This document shows, in pieces, positions 23,224 to 34,904 of a DNA stretch of 64,000 bases. How positions within the stretch are numbered: the first letter of the stretch is position 1; each line of letters begins with the position of its first letter. Position numbers and translations under genes: made by a program. This stretch comes from Odobenus rosmarus divergens (taxonomy: Eukaryota > Chordata > Mammalia > Carnivora > Odobenidae): positions 5,621,195 to 5,685,194 of the forward strand of contig NW_004450267.1 of NCBI RefSeq assembly GCF_000321225.1. Reading direction: 5' to 3'. The notes under the pieces were generated by a model that worked only from the letters and a program-made list of their open reading frames with translations, made no database searches and had not been told where the DNA came from.

Positions 23224-24297
23224 CATCAACCTCCCATCAGCCCAGGGCTGTGACTCAGTCCGAGTTTCCTCTTCGTGGAGCTGGCAAAGAGACTTCAGAA
23301 GCTGGGTAGGAGGAGGAGAGGATAAAAGAAAATGGCGCTCCATGTCCAGCCTCAGAAAGGCCCATCCACAAAACCAGCATGCCTTTCTCGCCAACATGGA
23401 CAACTCACAACTGTGGTACACTATTAAGCAGAGAACGTCTCTATTTTTCTCCCTCTGTTTCCCTAAAGACCCCTCCCAGGCAGAGCTTGGGGTGGGGTGA
23501 ATGTGGTGGTCCGTCCCATTGTTCCTGGGTTAGTCGGAGAAACGGCTGGGGCAGGGATGGGTGCGTTAACCGCCCAGGCCGGGGCACGGGACCGAGCAGG
23601 GTTGTTCAGCAGGAGTGACGAAGGAGCAAGGTTGCACCAAGGTGAATGGGGCGGTTGGTGCAGGATGAACCAGAGTGGGGAGTCCGGGAGGGTGATGAGG
23701 GCGGTGGCGGCAGGGAGCAGGTCTGAGGGCCTGAAGCTCGCTGCCCAGCGGAAGCCTGTTGGTTTGTTACAGACCTGCAGGAGGAGAGGCCGTGCAGGAC
23801 CGGACACCCCAGGGGAGCCAGTTCCCCTCTGCTCTGGGTGTGCGGGCAGAGCAGGCAAGTTACGTGGGAGCCCCACACCCAGCCCCAGCATCAACTAGAC
23901 CCACCTCCACCTGTGCTTTCCTTTCTCTCCAAGGCGAGCTTGGCCTTGGTCGTTTCCAGAGCAGCCCAGAGGCTGTGAGGCCCCGGGCCGAGTCCTTGCT
24001 CTGCAGGCCAGACTTCCTTCTCTGCCTCCTAGTGACCCCATCATCTCTGCCGTCCCGTGCTCCCTGAGCAGAGTGACTAATGCACAGAAACCTCCCCAGG
24101 AAGCGCAGAGACCAGCCTGAACCCTGAAATAGAACCCGAGCCCAAAAGGGTGTGGTCGGCCCCTGGGGGAGCCGCCTGTCACTGCCCATGGGTGCCAGGA
24201 CAGAGATCTGAGGCCCTGAGAGAGGCACGAGAGGGATCAAGGGTCAGAAGAGGGGCAGGCAGAGGGAGCGGGTGACGGGGGCTGGGGAGAGATTTCC

Positions 24298-24425
24298 CAC
24301 TAGACTGGGAGCTCCAGGGGGGCGGGGAGTTGGTGTCTCATGCCCCCAGGGCCTGGCAAGCAACTAGCACAAAGTAAGCCCACCAGGACTGTTTGTTGAT
24401 GGACTGATGGATGGGCTGATTGATT
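24298..24425 (+). repeat. L2 3' end
   Basis: actgggagctccaggggggc, then gggcctggcaagcaactagc and tttgttgatggac resemble the L2 3' end. Confidence 0.5.
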
Positions 24426-24676
24426 GTTTTTGACCAATTTCACCTAGAGGATGATGAAAATGGGGTTGGGATGAGGGGAGCTAGTTTGCTTCCTAGGGGA
24501 GACAGAGTCTGGGCACAAATGGGAGGAGTCTTTACATACTCCTGAACAGCAGCCCTTTTGAGGCGTCTAAGCAGGGCCATGGGAGGGATCCGGAGCGTAC
24601 ATTTAAGGCGGCCTCCAACTGCTCCCATGGCCCATGGTCAGTCACCAGTGTCCCATAAAGCATTCAAGTGGGAAAG

Positions 24677-24838
24677 ATGACTGGGGACATGGAGGCCGAG
24701 GAGCCCCTGCTGTGGGCTTGCGGTGCACGGAGCCCGCCGCAGTGGGTATGGCGGCCGCCGGCGCGGGCGGCTGAGGAGCCCCTGACACAGGGCGAGCCCG
24801 AAGTGAGGTGTGTAGTTAGTGTAAAGGACGCCTCGAAG
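24677..24838 (+). other. CpG-rich islet with a 54-codon open frame
   Basis: ATG at 24677 opens MTGDMEAEEPLLWACGARSP and the frame runs to a TAG near 24839-24841. The stretch 24700-24800 has many CpGs (gcggccgccggcgcgggcgg) in a region otherwise poor in them. The words gaggagcccctg occur twice. I do not recognise a product. It could be the GC-rich head of the A/T-rich repeat that follows, a retrogene scrap, or a small regulatory islet. Confidence 0.25.
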
Positions 24839-24844
24839 ACTTAG

Positions 24845-25060
24845 GATTTCAAAGATTTCATATGAGCAAAAAGTTAAATATCTCATTAATAATTTTTCAT
24901 ATTGATATGTTGAAATGTTACTATTTTGGATATGCTGGGTTAAATGAACTGTATTGTTAAAATTAATTTCACCTGTTTCTTTTTACTTTTAATGTGGCTG
25001 TTAGAGAATTAAAATTACATGTGTGGCTTACATTATATTTTTGCTGGGCAGCACCACTCT
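24845..25060 (+). repeat. Interspersed repeat of MER type, A/T-rich
   Basis: gatatgctgggttaaatgaa, then ttaatttcacctgtttcttt and gtggcttacattatattttt are phrases I know from a common mammalian interspersed repeat. I cannot name the family with certainty. Confidence 0.45.
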
Positions 25061-25071
25061 GCAAAGTATTC

Positions 25072-25078
25072 TTTCTTT

Positions 25079-25118
<40 letters not shown>

Positions 25119-25131
25119 TTTCTTTTTTTTA
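25072..25131 (-). repeat. (TTTC)n tail of an L1
   Basis: An uninterrupted run of ttct units directly abuts the 3' end of the antisense L1 and is best read as its expanded poly(A) tail. Confidence 0.85.
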
Positions 25132-25880
25132 GATTCAATTAATTAACACAGAGTGCATTATTAGTTTCAGAGGCAGAGTTCAGTGATTCATCAGTTGCAT
25201 GTAACACCCAGCGCTCATCACATCACGTGCCCGCCTTAATGCCCATCACCCAGGTACCCCATCCCCCACCCACCTCCCCTCCAGCAGCCCTCAGTTTGTT
25301 TCCTATGGTTAAGAGTCTCTTACGGTTTGTTTCCCTTTCTGATTATGTCTTGTTTTTTTTTTTTTTAAGATTTTTTATTTATTTATTTGACACAGAGAGA
25401 CACAGCGAGAGAGGGAACACAAGCAGGGGGAGTGGAAGAGGGAGAAGCAGGCTCCCTGCCGAGCAGGGAGCCCGATGCAGGGCTCGATCCCAGGACCCTG
25501 GGATCATGACCTGAGCCGAAGGCAGACGCTTAACGACTGAGCCACCCAGGCGCCCCTGATTATGTCTTGTTTTATTTTTCTCTCCCTTCCTCTATGCTCT
25601 TCTGTTTTGTTTCTTAAATTCTACCTGTCAGATCATATGATAATTGTCTTTTCTTGGGTTGACTTATTTCACTTAGCATAATACTCTCTAGTTCCATCCA
25701 CATCATTGTAAATGGCAAGATTTCTTTTTTTTTTTTTTTGGTGGCTGAGTCATATTCCATTGTGTATATATACCACATCTTCTTTATCCATTCATCTGTC
25801 AATGGACATCTGGGCTCCTTTCATAGTTTGGCTATTGTGGACATTGCTGCTATAAACATAGGGATCTGCACGTTACTCTA
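25132..25880 (-). mobile_element. Carnivore L1 3' end, 5'-truncated, interrupted by a SINE
   Basis: Reading the minus strand, it gives the end of ORF2 (an MWMELESIMLSEISQ-type peptide at about 25650-25720) and then the carnivore L1 3' UTR, ending ...ttaattaattgaatct before the tail. The SINE at 25356-25556 interrupts it. The body is short and cannot encode a working element. Confidence 0.85.
25356..25556 (-). mobile_element. Can-SINE inserted in an L1
   Basis: A young-type body (gacacagcgagagagggaac). The duplication tgattatgtcttgttt at 25340-25355 and 25557 lies within L1 sequence, so the SINE landed in an already present L1. Confidence 0.95.
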
Positions 25881-26449
25881 CATCTTGTTTTTTTTCCACA
25901 TAATATCTTGTGGAAATTGTTCCAATCATAAACATGGAGCTGTCTCATTCTTTTTGATGGCCACAGGGTGTATACAATTGCATAAAATTGCTATAATGAG
26001 GTTTTAACATTTGTAGTCATTACAAACCTAGTTTGTAATCACCTTGTTAGTTGCTAGGAGCCATTGGTCTGTCATCACACGGTTTAAAGGCACATAGGAA
26101 ATTCCAGTGGGACCTTGCAGGTTGCAGGTAATGGGAGAATGAACGGGTGAGCCGTCCACACAGGGGGACCCCGATGCTATTGCGAAGATGCACGTTACCC
26201 TCTAACGGAGAGAACTAAGCCCCAGGGGTTGAGGAAAGCCCACAGCTGGGGGCGGGGGGAGGAAAAGAACGAGGAAACAGAAAGTAAGTAGACAAAAGGA
26301 CCCATCAGAGAGTGAGAGAAAAACCAGGGTGGCCCCGGGGCTGGAGTAGAAAGTCCCCTAAAGGAGGAGGAAGTCAGGGCTGGGGAGGTGCAACAGTGAG
26401 ATGGGGGCCTTCCACTTCCGCAAAGGTCTTCTGAGTTGTGACTTTAAAA

Positions 26450-26575
26450 ACAGTTGTTCTGTGACGGATGGTAACTAGACTTGGGGCGATCCTTTTGTAG
26501 TGTGTACAAAGATCAAATTCTGGGGTACACCTGAAACTAATGTTCTATACTATTTTTACCTCAATTAAAAAAATC
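26450..26575 (+). mobile_element. Old L1 3' terminus
   Basis: gatggtaactagacttgggg, then gtacacctgaaactaatgtt and acctcaattaaaaaa match the L1M-type 3' end. Confidence 0.7.
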
Positions 26576-26635
26576 ATTATGTGATTTTTAACAAATAGAA
26601 TCTATTTTCACATTAAATGTATATTAGTCATTTAC

Positions 26636-26813
26636 TTTTTTTAAGATTTTATTTATCAGAGAGAGAGCACAAGCAGGGGGAGCAGCAGGGGGAGAGGGAG
26701 AAGCAGGCTTCCCGCTGAGCAGGGAGCCGATGTGGGGCTCAATCCCAGGGCCCTGGGGTCATGACCTGAGCTGAAGGCAGACGTTTAACCGACTGAGCCA
26801 CCCAGGCGTCCCC
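26636..26813 (-). mobile_element. Can-SINE, minus
   Basis: Tail ttaagattttatttatcaga, head gccacccaggcgtcc. The duplication attagtcattta is at 26623-26634 and 26818-26829. Confidence 0.93.
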
Positions 26814-26839
26814 ACAGATTAGTCATTTAATATATGATT

Positions 26840-27744
26840 ATTGAGTCCCTTCTGTGTGCCAGGCTGTGTTCCAAGATAAATAAGAAACACAAGATTCTTG
26901 CTCTCAAAGCACTTATATTTTAGTGCAGGGAAATCGATAACAAAGAAGCAAACAAATTAATAAGGTTTCAGGAAGTTGTAAGTGCTAAAAGTGGAATGGC
27001 GTGACCAAGGTGGATGGTGGCGTGGCATTGTCAAGGAAGGCCTGTCTGTGGAGGTGACACGTGACATCTGAGCAGAGATGTGAACAAGGGGTCCAACTGC
27101 CGTGGGGAGGCTTGTGTGGGGTCTAGCCCAGAGTCTGGAGCGTGGGCAAGAGATGAAGAGCATCAGACAGAAAGTGGCCACCGAGGTAAGTCTTAATCAA
27201 CAAGCTGCTTTTCGTCAGGGGAACAGCCCAGCTGGCTCAGGACAGGGCGTTCAGTGGGCTGGAGCGTGGGATGCAAGACAAGCCTGAGAGCCAGGCAGGG
27301 CACATGGCCAGCAGGGATTTGTAAGCCTTGCTGAGAAACTTGGACTTTATCCCAAGGACAGTGGGCAGGCACTGAAGGATTTTAAGCAGGGTGCAGACAT
27401 GGTCAACTCTGACAATAAGGACGATCATGCCCACCATGACATAGAGGGTGGATGGAAGGGACAGGGCTGGAGGCAGGGTGATGGCCTGGGGCCATGGGGC
27501 AGTTATCTGGGTGAGAGAGGAGGGTGTCCTGCACTGGGGTAGGGTCCCTGACGGTGGATGGCGGGGGGAGATAGAGAGAGGGATAGAATTAACAAGACTT
27601 TTATACTTCTGTCTTATCTCAATGGGTTATGAGGGTGAACGAGAGGAAAAGATCAAAAAAGACACCCCAATTTTTGGTTTGGAACCTGAAGGAAGGGTGG
27701 GGCCACTCAGGAGATACAGAAGGCAGGTGCAAGAACAGGTTTGG
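26840..27744 (+). mobile_element. L2 LINE relic, long
   Basis: gagtcccttctgtgtgccag, gacatctgagcagagatgtg, gggatttgtaagccttgctg, gacatggtcaactctgacaa and a late gacaccccaatttttggttt follow the order of an L2 3' half. Its frames are broken. Confidence 0.65.
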
Positions 27745-28165
27745 GATAAACAAACCTGTAGTACCTCGGTACAATGGAATATTATTCGGCCCTAAAAAGG
27801 AATGAAGTAGTGACATGTGCCGCCACACGGATGAACCTTGAGAATGTATGCTGAGAGAAGTCAGACGTGAAAGCAGGCGTGTTGTATGGTCCCATTCACA
27901 CGAAGGGCTCAGAACAGGCAAATCCACAGGGGACAGAAAGTAGCTTAGTGGTCGTCAGGGGTTCAGGGGAGAGAGGAATGGGGAGTGACTGCTTACTGAG
28001 TGCAGGGTTGTTTTGGAGGTGATAAAAATATTCTGGAATTAGTGATGAAGGTCATACCACACTGTAACATACTAGAAACCACTGAATTGTACACTCACAT
28101 GGGTTAAATGATGAATTTTATGTTATGCAAATTTTATATCAATAAAAACTTCAATTAAAAAAAAG
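27745..28165 (+). mobile_element. L1M-type 3' end
   Basis: acaatggaatattattcggc, then aggaatgaagtagtgacatg, gaatggggagtgactgctta and gaaaccactgaattgtacac form a typical old L1 3' end with an A-tail. Confidence 0.85.
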
Positions 28166-28170
28166 AGCAG

Positions 28171-28355
28171 GGGGCGCCTGCGTGGCTCGGTTGGTCGAGT
28201 GTCTGCCTTCGGCTCAGGTCATGATCCCAGGGTCCTGGGAGCGAGTCCCGCATTGGGCTCCTTGCTCAGAGGGGAGCCTGCTTCTCCCTCTGCCTGCCTC
28301 TCTCTCTCTCTCTTTCCCTCTCTCTGACAAATAAGTAAAAATATTTATTAAAAAA
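28171..28355 (+). mobile_element. Can-SINE, plus, in the A-tail of an L1
   Basis: Head ggggcgcctgcgtggctcgg, inserted right after the A-rich end of the L1 at 27745-28165. An aaagagcag duplication lies on both sides. Confidence 0.92.
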
Positions 28356-29089
28356 AGAAAGAGCAGGCTTAGGATACAATGAGTTTGTTTGGGAGATGTG
28401 AATTTGGAGTGTGTGAAAGGCATCCGGTGGAATTGGCCAGTAGGTAGTTGTGGTATTTGGCTCAGGAAAGAGGCCAGTTATTAACACATAGAACCACAGA
28501 GACCCCTCGGCTGCATTAGGTCTGTGCCCACAGAGACAAAGGTCAAGTCACCCTTCGTGTTAATCATTCACCATTTTTGCAGTGCACAATTTTGCATTTT
28601 CAGGAGGAGCAAGGTCGGCTTCATATCCATACAGTATTATGAAAAGAACTACCAAGCTTTTTGTTATGGAGCACGACCTCAGAGTCAACTCTATGGGACC
28701 GCAGAATCTGGCTTTTCCCAGTGTCAGCGCTTGGAGTTACTCACTGATTGGTTTCTCTGGGGTCAAATTAAACCCAAAGTCTACCTGAAAGTCTTCCACC
28801 TTCATCGTAATTACCAAGACTGACTTCTTTGGTACCTCTGCCCTGAGCTTCTTTCCCACATTTCACATCTCCATTTAGAATTCTCGCCCCTCACCACATG
28901 GAGCCAAAGGTTTTCACAGTTGTTCGATTATTTGCCTCGTATCTGAGAGCATAATAAACACAAATACCTGATCTCACGGGACTCTTCCTTTGTTGTTGGT
29001 TGAGAGGGTAAAAATCCTACCACTTACGTCTTTTCCTGAGTCTTACATTTTTATGTTTTTGAAAGAACCGTTTCATGTTTTCTTCTTAT

Positions 29090-29220
29090 ACTGTAGGTGT
29101 CAGATTGTATATGTATTGATAAATACTCCACTAGGGAACTTCTTGAGGGACAATATACCTTACGTCCTGTATCCCAGCCACCCAGTAAGGGCCTGGCATT
29201 AGATAGGCTCTCCAGGTGGG
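29090..29220 (+). repeat. L2 3' end fragment
   Basis: actagggaacttcttgaggg, then tgtatcccagccacccagta and gggcctggcatt resemble L2. Confidence 0.4.
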
Positions 29221-29439
29221 GCTATGGGATCCCCCAAACACAGTGGGTTTCCCCAATGCCCAGGGCCGTAGACACAGTTTTCTTCCTCCTTCTTCCTCCA
29301 ACTTCCTGAGTCCACATAAAGTCTTTTAATAACCAAGGCTTGCCTACATTTGTTTTCCTCCATAATCTTGTCCAAATGGCTCCTAAATTGTTTCAGAGTA
29401 GCCATTCAGGGTGAGGGGTCCCCTCTTAGTGCTTGAATG

Positions 29440-29815
29440 GGGGAAGAAACAACTGACAGATTTGGGAACCAGCTCAGGACTCAGAACGAGACAGATGTGG
29501 CTTCATATTCTCACTCTGCCCTGTGGCAGCAGAGTGACCATGAGCAAGTTCTTTAGACCACTGCTTCTTTTTTTTCTTTTTTAATAGTTTATTCTTTTTT
29601 TAAAGATCTTATTTATTTATTTGAGAGAGAGAGTGAGAGAGAGAGAGCACGAGTGGGGTGAGGGGCAGCAGGAGAGGTTCCCTGCCGAGCAAGGAGCCCA
29701 AATGCAGAACTCGATCCCAGGACCCTGGGAACATGACCTGAGCCAAAGGCAGACGCTTAACTGGCTGAGCCACCCAGGCGCCCCGAGACCACTGATTCTT
29801 AAACTATCTGTGGTG
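29440..29815 (+). repeat. MIR split by a SINE
   Basis: agacagatgtggcttcatat, then gagtgaccatgagcaagttc, is MIR. The SINE at 29570-29785 interrupts it. Confidence 0.5.
29570..29785 (-). mobile_element. Can-SINE inserted in a MIR
   Basis: Includes a long T-rich tail. The duplication agaccactgcttctt / agaccactgattctt is at 29555-29569 and 29786-29800. It splits an older MIR. Confidence 0.93.
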
Positions 29816-29889
29816 AAGAATCAAGTTTAACACAGTAAAAAAAATTCATTACAGATCAATATTTTTACACAACACAATACTTTCTGCAA

Positions 29890-31770
29890 AAGGCAAAATT
29901 ATAGCAAGGGTAAAAAGATCAGGGGTTGCTAAGGGGAAGGGGGAGAGGGAGAGCTAAGTAGAATTGAGAAGGTGAGGCACATGGGTTTTTTGAGGGCAGT
30001 GAAACTATTCTGTATGATTCTGTAGAGGTGCATGCATGATATGCCCATGTCCAAACCCATAGAGCTTGATGGCACATAAAGTGAACCTTCATGCACGCAA
30101 ATGAAACAAAGATCGTATAGGAGGTCAGGAATCCCAGGATGGAATGCGGAATGCAACAAAATAATCTAACTGTATTGCAAATGTACAAAACAATTCTTAC
30201 TAAAAGTCCCGGGGTAGATGGTGCCGATATAAGTAACTTTGCAAATGAGTGAAGTATACAAGACTAAAGGCAAAAGAAACTACATGAGTTCCTCCTGGAA
30301 GAGGTGCAGGCTAAGAATCCTGACAACACTCTACACACTGGAACTGAGCAGGTGAGTGAATGGTGATGGTGGCTGCCAGGTGCCTCTCCCTTGGGAGTAG
30401 GAGGTTCCAGGTAAGTAAGCGGAGGAGGCTAGAATTATCCGTGCGGAAATGGACTGGAGTGGGAGACATCACTATGAATTCATGCTGAGCTTACTATCGA
30501 CACAGAAGGCTATACAAAGAACATTTATAAATATGCATATGTATGTGGGTTAGTGTATGGATTAGTCACCCGAGAAACACTGAAGCAGTGGTGGGTACAC
30601 CTAGTATCAAGATCTTGGTTTCTCATGCCATTCTCCCCCCAAAAGGAATCTGGGTTCCTTCGAGAAATGACTAATTTTAAGACTGAGACAAGAAATATAC
30701 AAGATGAACTGCAGCAGCTGGTAGAAGTGAAGAAAGGAAGGAAGTGCTTATAAAAATCGAACACAATGATGAGGTATGTCAAAGGGACACAGGAGCTAAT
30801 TGAAAAAGTTCCCAATGGACAGAGCTGGAACAATTTGAGCAAGAAAATAAATAAAATAGTACTGGATTGTTATTTTTTTTAAGATTTTATTTATTTATTT
30901 GACAGAGAGAGCACAAGCAGGGGGAGCAGAAGGCAGGGGGAGAGGCAGAAGCAGGCTTCCCACGGAGCAGGGAGCCTGATGCGGGACTCGATTCCAGGAC
31001 CCTGGGAACATGACCTGAGCCGAAGGCAGATGCTTAACTGACTGAGCCACCCAGGTGCCCCAGTAGTACTGGATTATAATCTGAAGTATAAAATAAATAT
31101 TCAGGGATCCATAGTGATGTAAAAAAATGATTGAACACATAAGTAAATGGGGAAGAAAAGACAAATCTCCTATGCAGAAGAATTCCAAATACTTGAGGTG
31201 ATACCGCCCACTCAAGGAGATGTGACATAATTCCCAACACTAAAGGGTGGGTTACACGTAGTGACTTCTTTCTAAAGAATACAGTGTGGAAAGGGGGCAA
31301 GAAGAGTAGAGAAAGCTGACAAACTCTGCCTCAGCCAGGTTATCGAGGTCAACACCAGCAATGGCAGGTCATGTCGAGAGCGTGTACCCGTGCTAAGATG
31401 TGATGACAATGGCACTTTATACTTCTCAAAACTGTCAAGGTCATCAAAAACAAACCTGAGAAACTGTCACAGCCAAAAGGAGCCTAAGGAGATGTGATGA
31501 CTAAATGTAATGCAGTTTCCTGGACAGGATCCTGGAACAGAAAAAGGACCTTAGGTAAAGAAATCTGAGTGAGTATGGATAAATAAGTAAAGTTGTAACT
31601 TTAGTTAATACTGTATCCATATTGACTCATTCATTGTGACAAATGTATTTACTAACATAAGATATCAAAAACGGGAAAACAGGTGTGGAGTACATGGGTA
31701 TTGGTACCACCCTTGCAATTTCTCTGTAAATCTAAGATTATTCTTTAAAAATATTATTAAAAATGAATTA
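29890..31770 (+). mobile_element. Old L1 (L1M/HAL1-like) relic, interrupted by a SINE
   Basis: 29930-30190 and 31440-31770 contain L1M 3' phrases (gaaactattctgtatgattc; ctgtcacagccaaaaggagc; gatcctggaacagaaaaagg; cattgtgacaaatgtattta). The central part is diverged and non-coding. The SINE at 30870-31061 splits it. Confidence 0.6.
30870..31061 (-). mobile_element. Can-SINE, minus, within an old L1 relic
   Basis: Tail aagattttatttatttattt, head gccacccaggtgcccc. The duplication agtactggatt is at 30858-30868 and 31065-31075. Confidence 0.94.
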
Positions 31771-31773
31771 CTA

Positions 31774-31963
31774 GGGGCGCCTATATGGCTCAGTCGGTTA
31801 AGCGTCTGCTTTCGGCTCAGGTCATGATCGCGGGGTCCTGGGATCGAGCCCCGCATCGGGCTCCCTGCTCAGCCGGAAACCTGCTTCTCCCTCTCCCGCT
31901 TCCCCTGCTTGTGTGCTCTCTCCCTTCTCTCTCGCTCTCTCAGATAAATAAATAAAATCTTTT
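31774..31963 (+). mobile_element. Can-SINE, plus
   Basis: Head ggggcgcctatatggctcag, with an A-rich tail. The 15-bp duplication aaaatgaattactag is at 31759-31773 and 31966-31980. Confidence 0.95.
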
Positions 31964-32107
31964 AAAAAATGAATTACTAGAAAAAAATGAAATTTACAAA
32001 AACCCAATTCCAAAATTTTATTTTAGCTTTTATTTTTCAAGTTATAGGGTGGGTTTACAACTCTTGTGATTATAAATGCACGATGCTTACCTGGGGTGTT
32101 TCTTCTT

Positions 32108-32300
32108 CTTTTTAAGATTTTATTTATTCATTTGACAGAGAGAGACACAGCGAGAGAGGGAACACAAGCAGGGGGAGTGGGAGAGGGAGAAGCAGGCCTC
32201 CCGCCAAGAGGGAGCCCGACATGGGGCTGGATCCCAGGACCCTGGGATCATGACCTCAGCCGAAGGCAGATGCTTAACAACTGAGCCACCCAGGCGCCCC
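32108..32300 (-). mobile_element. Can-SINE, minus, young type
   Basis: Body gacacagcgagagagggaac, head gccacccaggcgcccc. The duplication tggggtgtttcttct / tggggtatttcttct is at about 32092 and 32301. Confidence 0.95.
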
Positions 32301-32391
32301 TGGGGTATTTCTTCTGATAACAAATAAATGATGGCGTAATTTAGATACCCTTCATTGCACTTTTAATTTATTCTAGTTCAATCATACAGAG

Positions 32392-32583
32392 CAGAACTTG
32401 GCGAACTTTTCCTGCAAAGGGCCATACGGTCTCTGTCCCAACTACTCAACTCTGCCACTGTTGCATGACGGCAGACGTAGACAGTCTGAAAATGAATGGG
32501 CCTGGCGGTGCTCCCTTAAATCTTTAATTACAAAAACAAGCAGCAGCTGAATTGGAGCTATGGGCCATAGTTTGCCAACCCTT
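32392..32583 (+). mobile_element. hAT-type MER DNA transposon fossil
   Basis: cagaacttggcgaacttttc at the left and catagtttgccaaccctt at the right are imperfect inverted ends. The interior (gtctctgtcccaactactca; gaatgggcctggcggtgctc) matches a common Charlie-group MER element. Confidence 0.75.
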
Positions 32584-32589
32584 CACATT

Positions 32590-33210
32590 TTGGCCAAACA
32601 TTTGTGAGATTTATCAATTTCCCCAAGAGTATCTCAGTTTTCAACTCACTACCTTGTGAAGCAACCTACTCATAATTTTTTTCCTTGTAGAATTAAAACA
32701 ATTATTTTTTGTTTCCAGTGAATATTTATTGATGGGCCCCACAAACAGGAAGTGTTTCCAACTACCCTAAGTGAAATAAACATCCCTAGAGACATGTCCA
32801 TTAAATATATATATTATTTCTTGGGATTCCACTTAGTACCAGGGTTTCAACATTGTCAAAATCTTCATTTAATTTCCATGTGTTTTTTTCTAAATACAGT
32901 TCCCTTGCCTTGATGTATTTACCAGTTCTTGGGTTAAGACTGTACTTGAAATTTCAAATTCCAAAAAAATTTTGGCATTTTAATTCTAAGTGCAGAGATT
33001 AATATAGAGAGAATTAACATCTTTATGCTATTAAAGATTTTCACCTAGGAACATGACATGTCTTCTCCTATTTATTCAAGACTTTATAAAAATCCCTCAT
33101 TAACAGTTTAAAATTTTTCATCATATGACTTTTTCACAGTTCTTTTAAATTTTATTCCTAGCTGCTGTATGCCAGTTGTTTATTATTAGATACAAGAAAT
33201 ATACAACTTC
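32590..33210 (-). mobile_element. Antisense L1 fragment (ORF2 region)
   Basis: gagattaatatagagagaat, acatctttatgctattaaag and attttattcctagctgctgt are typical of antisense L1 ORF2. 32590-32990 is A/T-rich and less certain. Confidence 0.5.
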
Positions 33211-34258
33211 TCTGTCGAAGTGCTGTAGAAATTTCCAGATACCTTTTCTCAATCCTGTCCTTACCTCCCTGTGACCAGCATGGGTCTGTAGACTACATTT
33301 TGGGAAGCACTGATTTAGACTTCTCTGAGACTCAGTTTCCTTTTGAGCCGGTAAGGATAGTAACCACCTTCCAGAGGCTAGTTGGGAGCTGGGGTTGAAT
33401 GGTGCTCCCTGGAGGGCACTGAGCGAGGTGCTGGGTACAGGGCAGGCTCCAAACAGATGCTTTCGCCTGGGTTCCTCAGGCCCCGCCAGGAGGCATCCAT
33501 GCTCTGCCTGCCATCCTCCATGCTCACCGTGCCTCCTTTCCGCCCGTCCATCCCCCCTTCCCAATACCAGCCTGACTCCATTTCAGGTTGAAGCCCTCAA
33601 CCTCCCTTTAATGGAGGTGGCCCCTCCTCTTTTCAAACAGCTCTGCCTTGCATGGAGCCCTCCCTCTTGCCACCAGCTTTTCACCGGGGGCCATGGGCCG
33701 AAAGGTATTGAAAGCCCAGCCGCTGGCAGTTGGTATTTTCCTTTCTCTTCTTGTCACAGCAGTGCAGAAGAATGCAGTGATGCCGCCTGCCCAAGTCTGG
33801 ACTTCTGCTGACCCACATCCATGCACAGGTCCGTGCTCAGAGTTGGATATGATGTGACACCAAGGTAGGAGAACTTGGGCCAGAGGCTCCTGGACACCAC
33901 CCCGTTTCTAATACCTAACCAAATCCTTCTCTTGTCCAGTGTCTTTGTCTGTGTCTTCTCGCCCCCATTCACCCCCTTCTGCTTCTGCCCCATGATACAG
34001 GCTCTGCCATCTCCATGGCCTTCTTCTGGTAATCTTCCAGAGCCCTCTTCCCCCTCCCTTCCTCCCTCTAAATCTCAAGCCTCCTTTAACTCTTGGCTCT
34101 CATCTGGGCACTCGGGAAGAGTCAACACAATTTTCCCTACACATAACTCCCCCCATGTTTCGTCCCTCCAGTGAGAGAGACTGTTGGTCAAAAATTATCC
34201 TGGATGTTTCTATGAGAGTGTTTTTAGATGAGATTTACATTTAAATTGCTGGATTTTA

Positions 34259-34462
34259 GGGGCACCTGGGTGGCTCAGTCCGTTAAGCATCTGCCTTTGG
34301 CTCAGGTCATGATCCCAGGGTCCTGGGATCAAGCCCATGTCAGACTCCCTTCTAGGGGAGCCTGCTTCTCCCTCTCCCTCTGCTCCTCCCCGCTGCTCAT
34401 GCTCTCTCTCTCTCACTCACTTGCTCTCTCTCAAATACATAAGTAAAATCTTAAAAAAAAAA
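34259..34462 (+). mobile_element. Can-SINE, plus
   Basis: Head ggggcacctgggtggctcag to an A-tail. The duplication aaattgctggattt / aaattggtggattt is at about 34242 and 34464. Confidence 0.94.
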
Positions 34463-34708
34463 TAAATTGGTGGATTTCAAATAAAGCAGATTGCTCTCCA
34501 TAATGTGGTGGGCCTCGCCCAATCATTTGAAGGCCTGAATGGAACAAAATACTGACCATCTTGAGGAAGAGGGAATTCTCCAGCAGACCGCTTTGGGACT
34601 TGAACTGCAACTCTTCCTGAGTCTCCAACCTGCCAGCCTCCTCCATCAGATTTTGGAGTCACCAAGGCTCCACAATTGTGTGAGCCAATTCCTTAAAATA
34701 AATGGCTT

Positions 34709-34850
34709 ATATATATATATCTATATACACATATATATGTGTATATAGATATATATAAGCCATATATATATATAAAAGCCATATATATATATAAGCCATT
34801 ATATATATAATACATATATATATGTATTAGTGTCATATAAATATATGAGA
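34709..34850 (+). repeat. (AT)n-rich, partly palindromic microsatellite
   Basis: Runs of atatat are separated by the recurring word aagccat (at about 34757, 34777 and 34793), showing internal duplication of a roughly 20-bp unit. Confidence 0.9.
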
Positions 34851-34853
34851 GTG

Positions 34854-34873
34854 CTCTTTCTCTAGAGAAAGAG
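34854..34873. repeat. Perfect 20-bp palindrome
   Basis: ctctttctctagagaaagag equals its own reverse complement. It sits inside a larger inverted pair: aatatatgagagtgc on its left and gcactctcgtatatt on its right (about 34840-34910). Confidence 0.9.
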
Positions 34874-34904
34874 AACCCCTCTCCTGGGACTAATACAGGC
34901 ACTC

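Noticed and set aside
25614..25802. Peptide resembling the end of L1 ORF2
   Set aside because: Real L1 homology but a short truncated relic; listed under the L1 element and not as a gene.
34693..34902. Tyr/Ile-rich minus frame
   Set aside because: It is the AT microsatellite translated.
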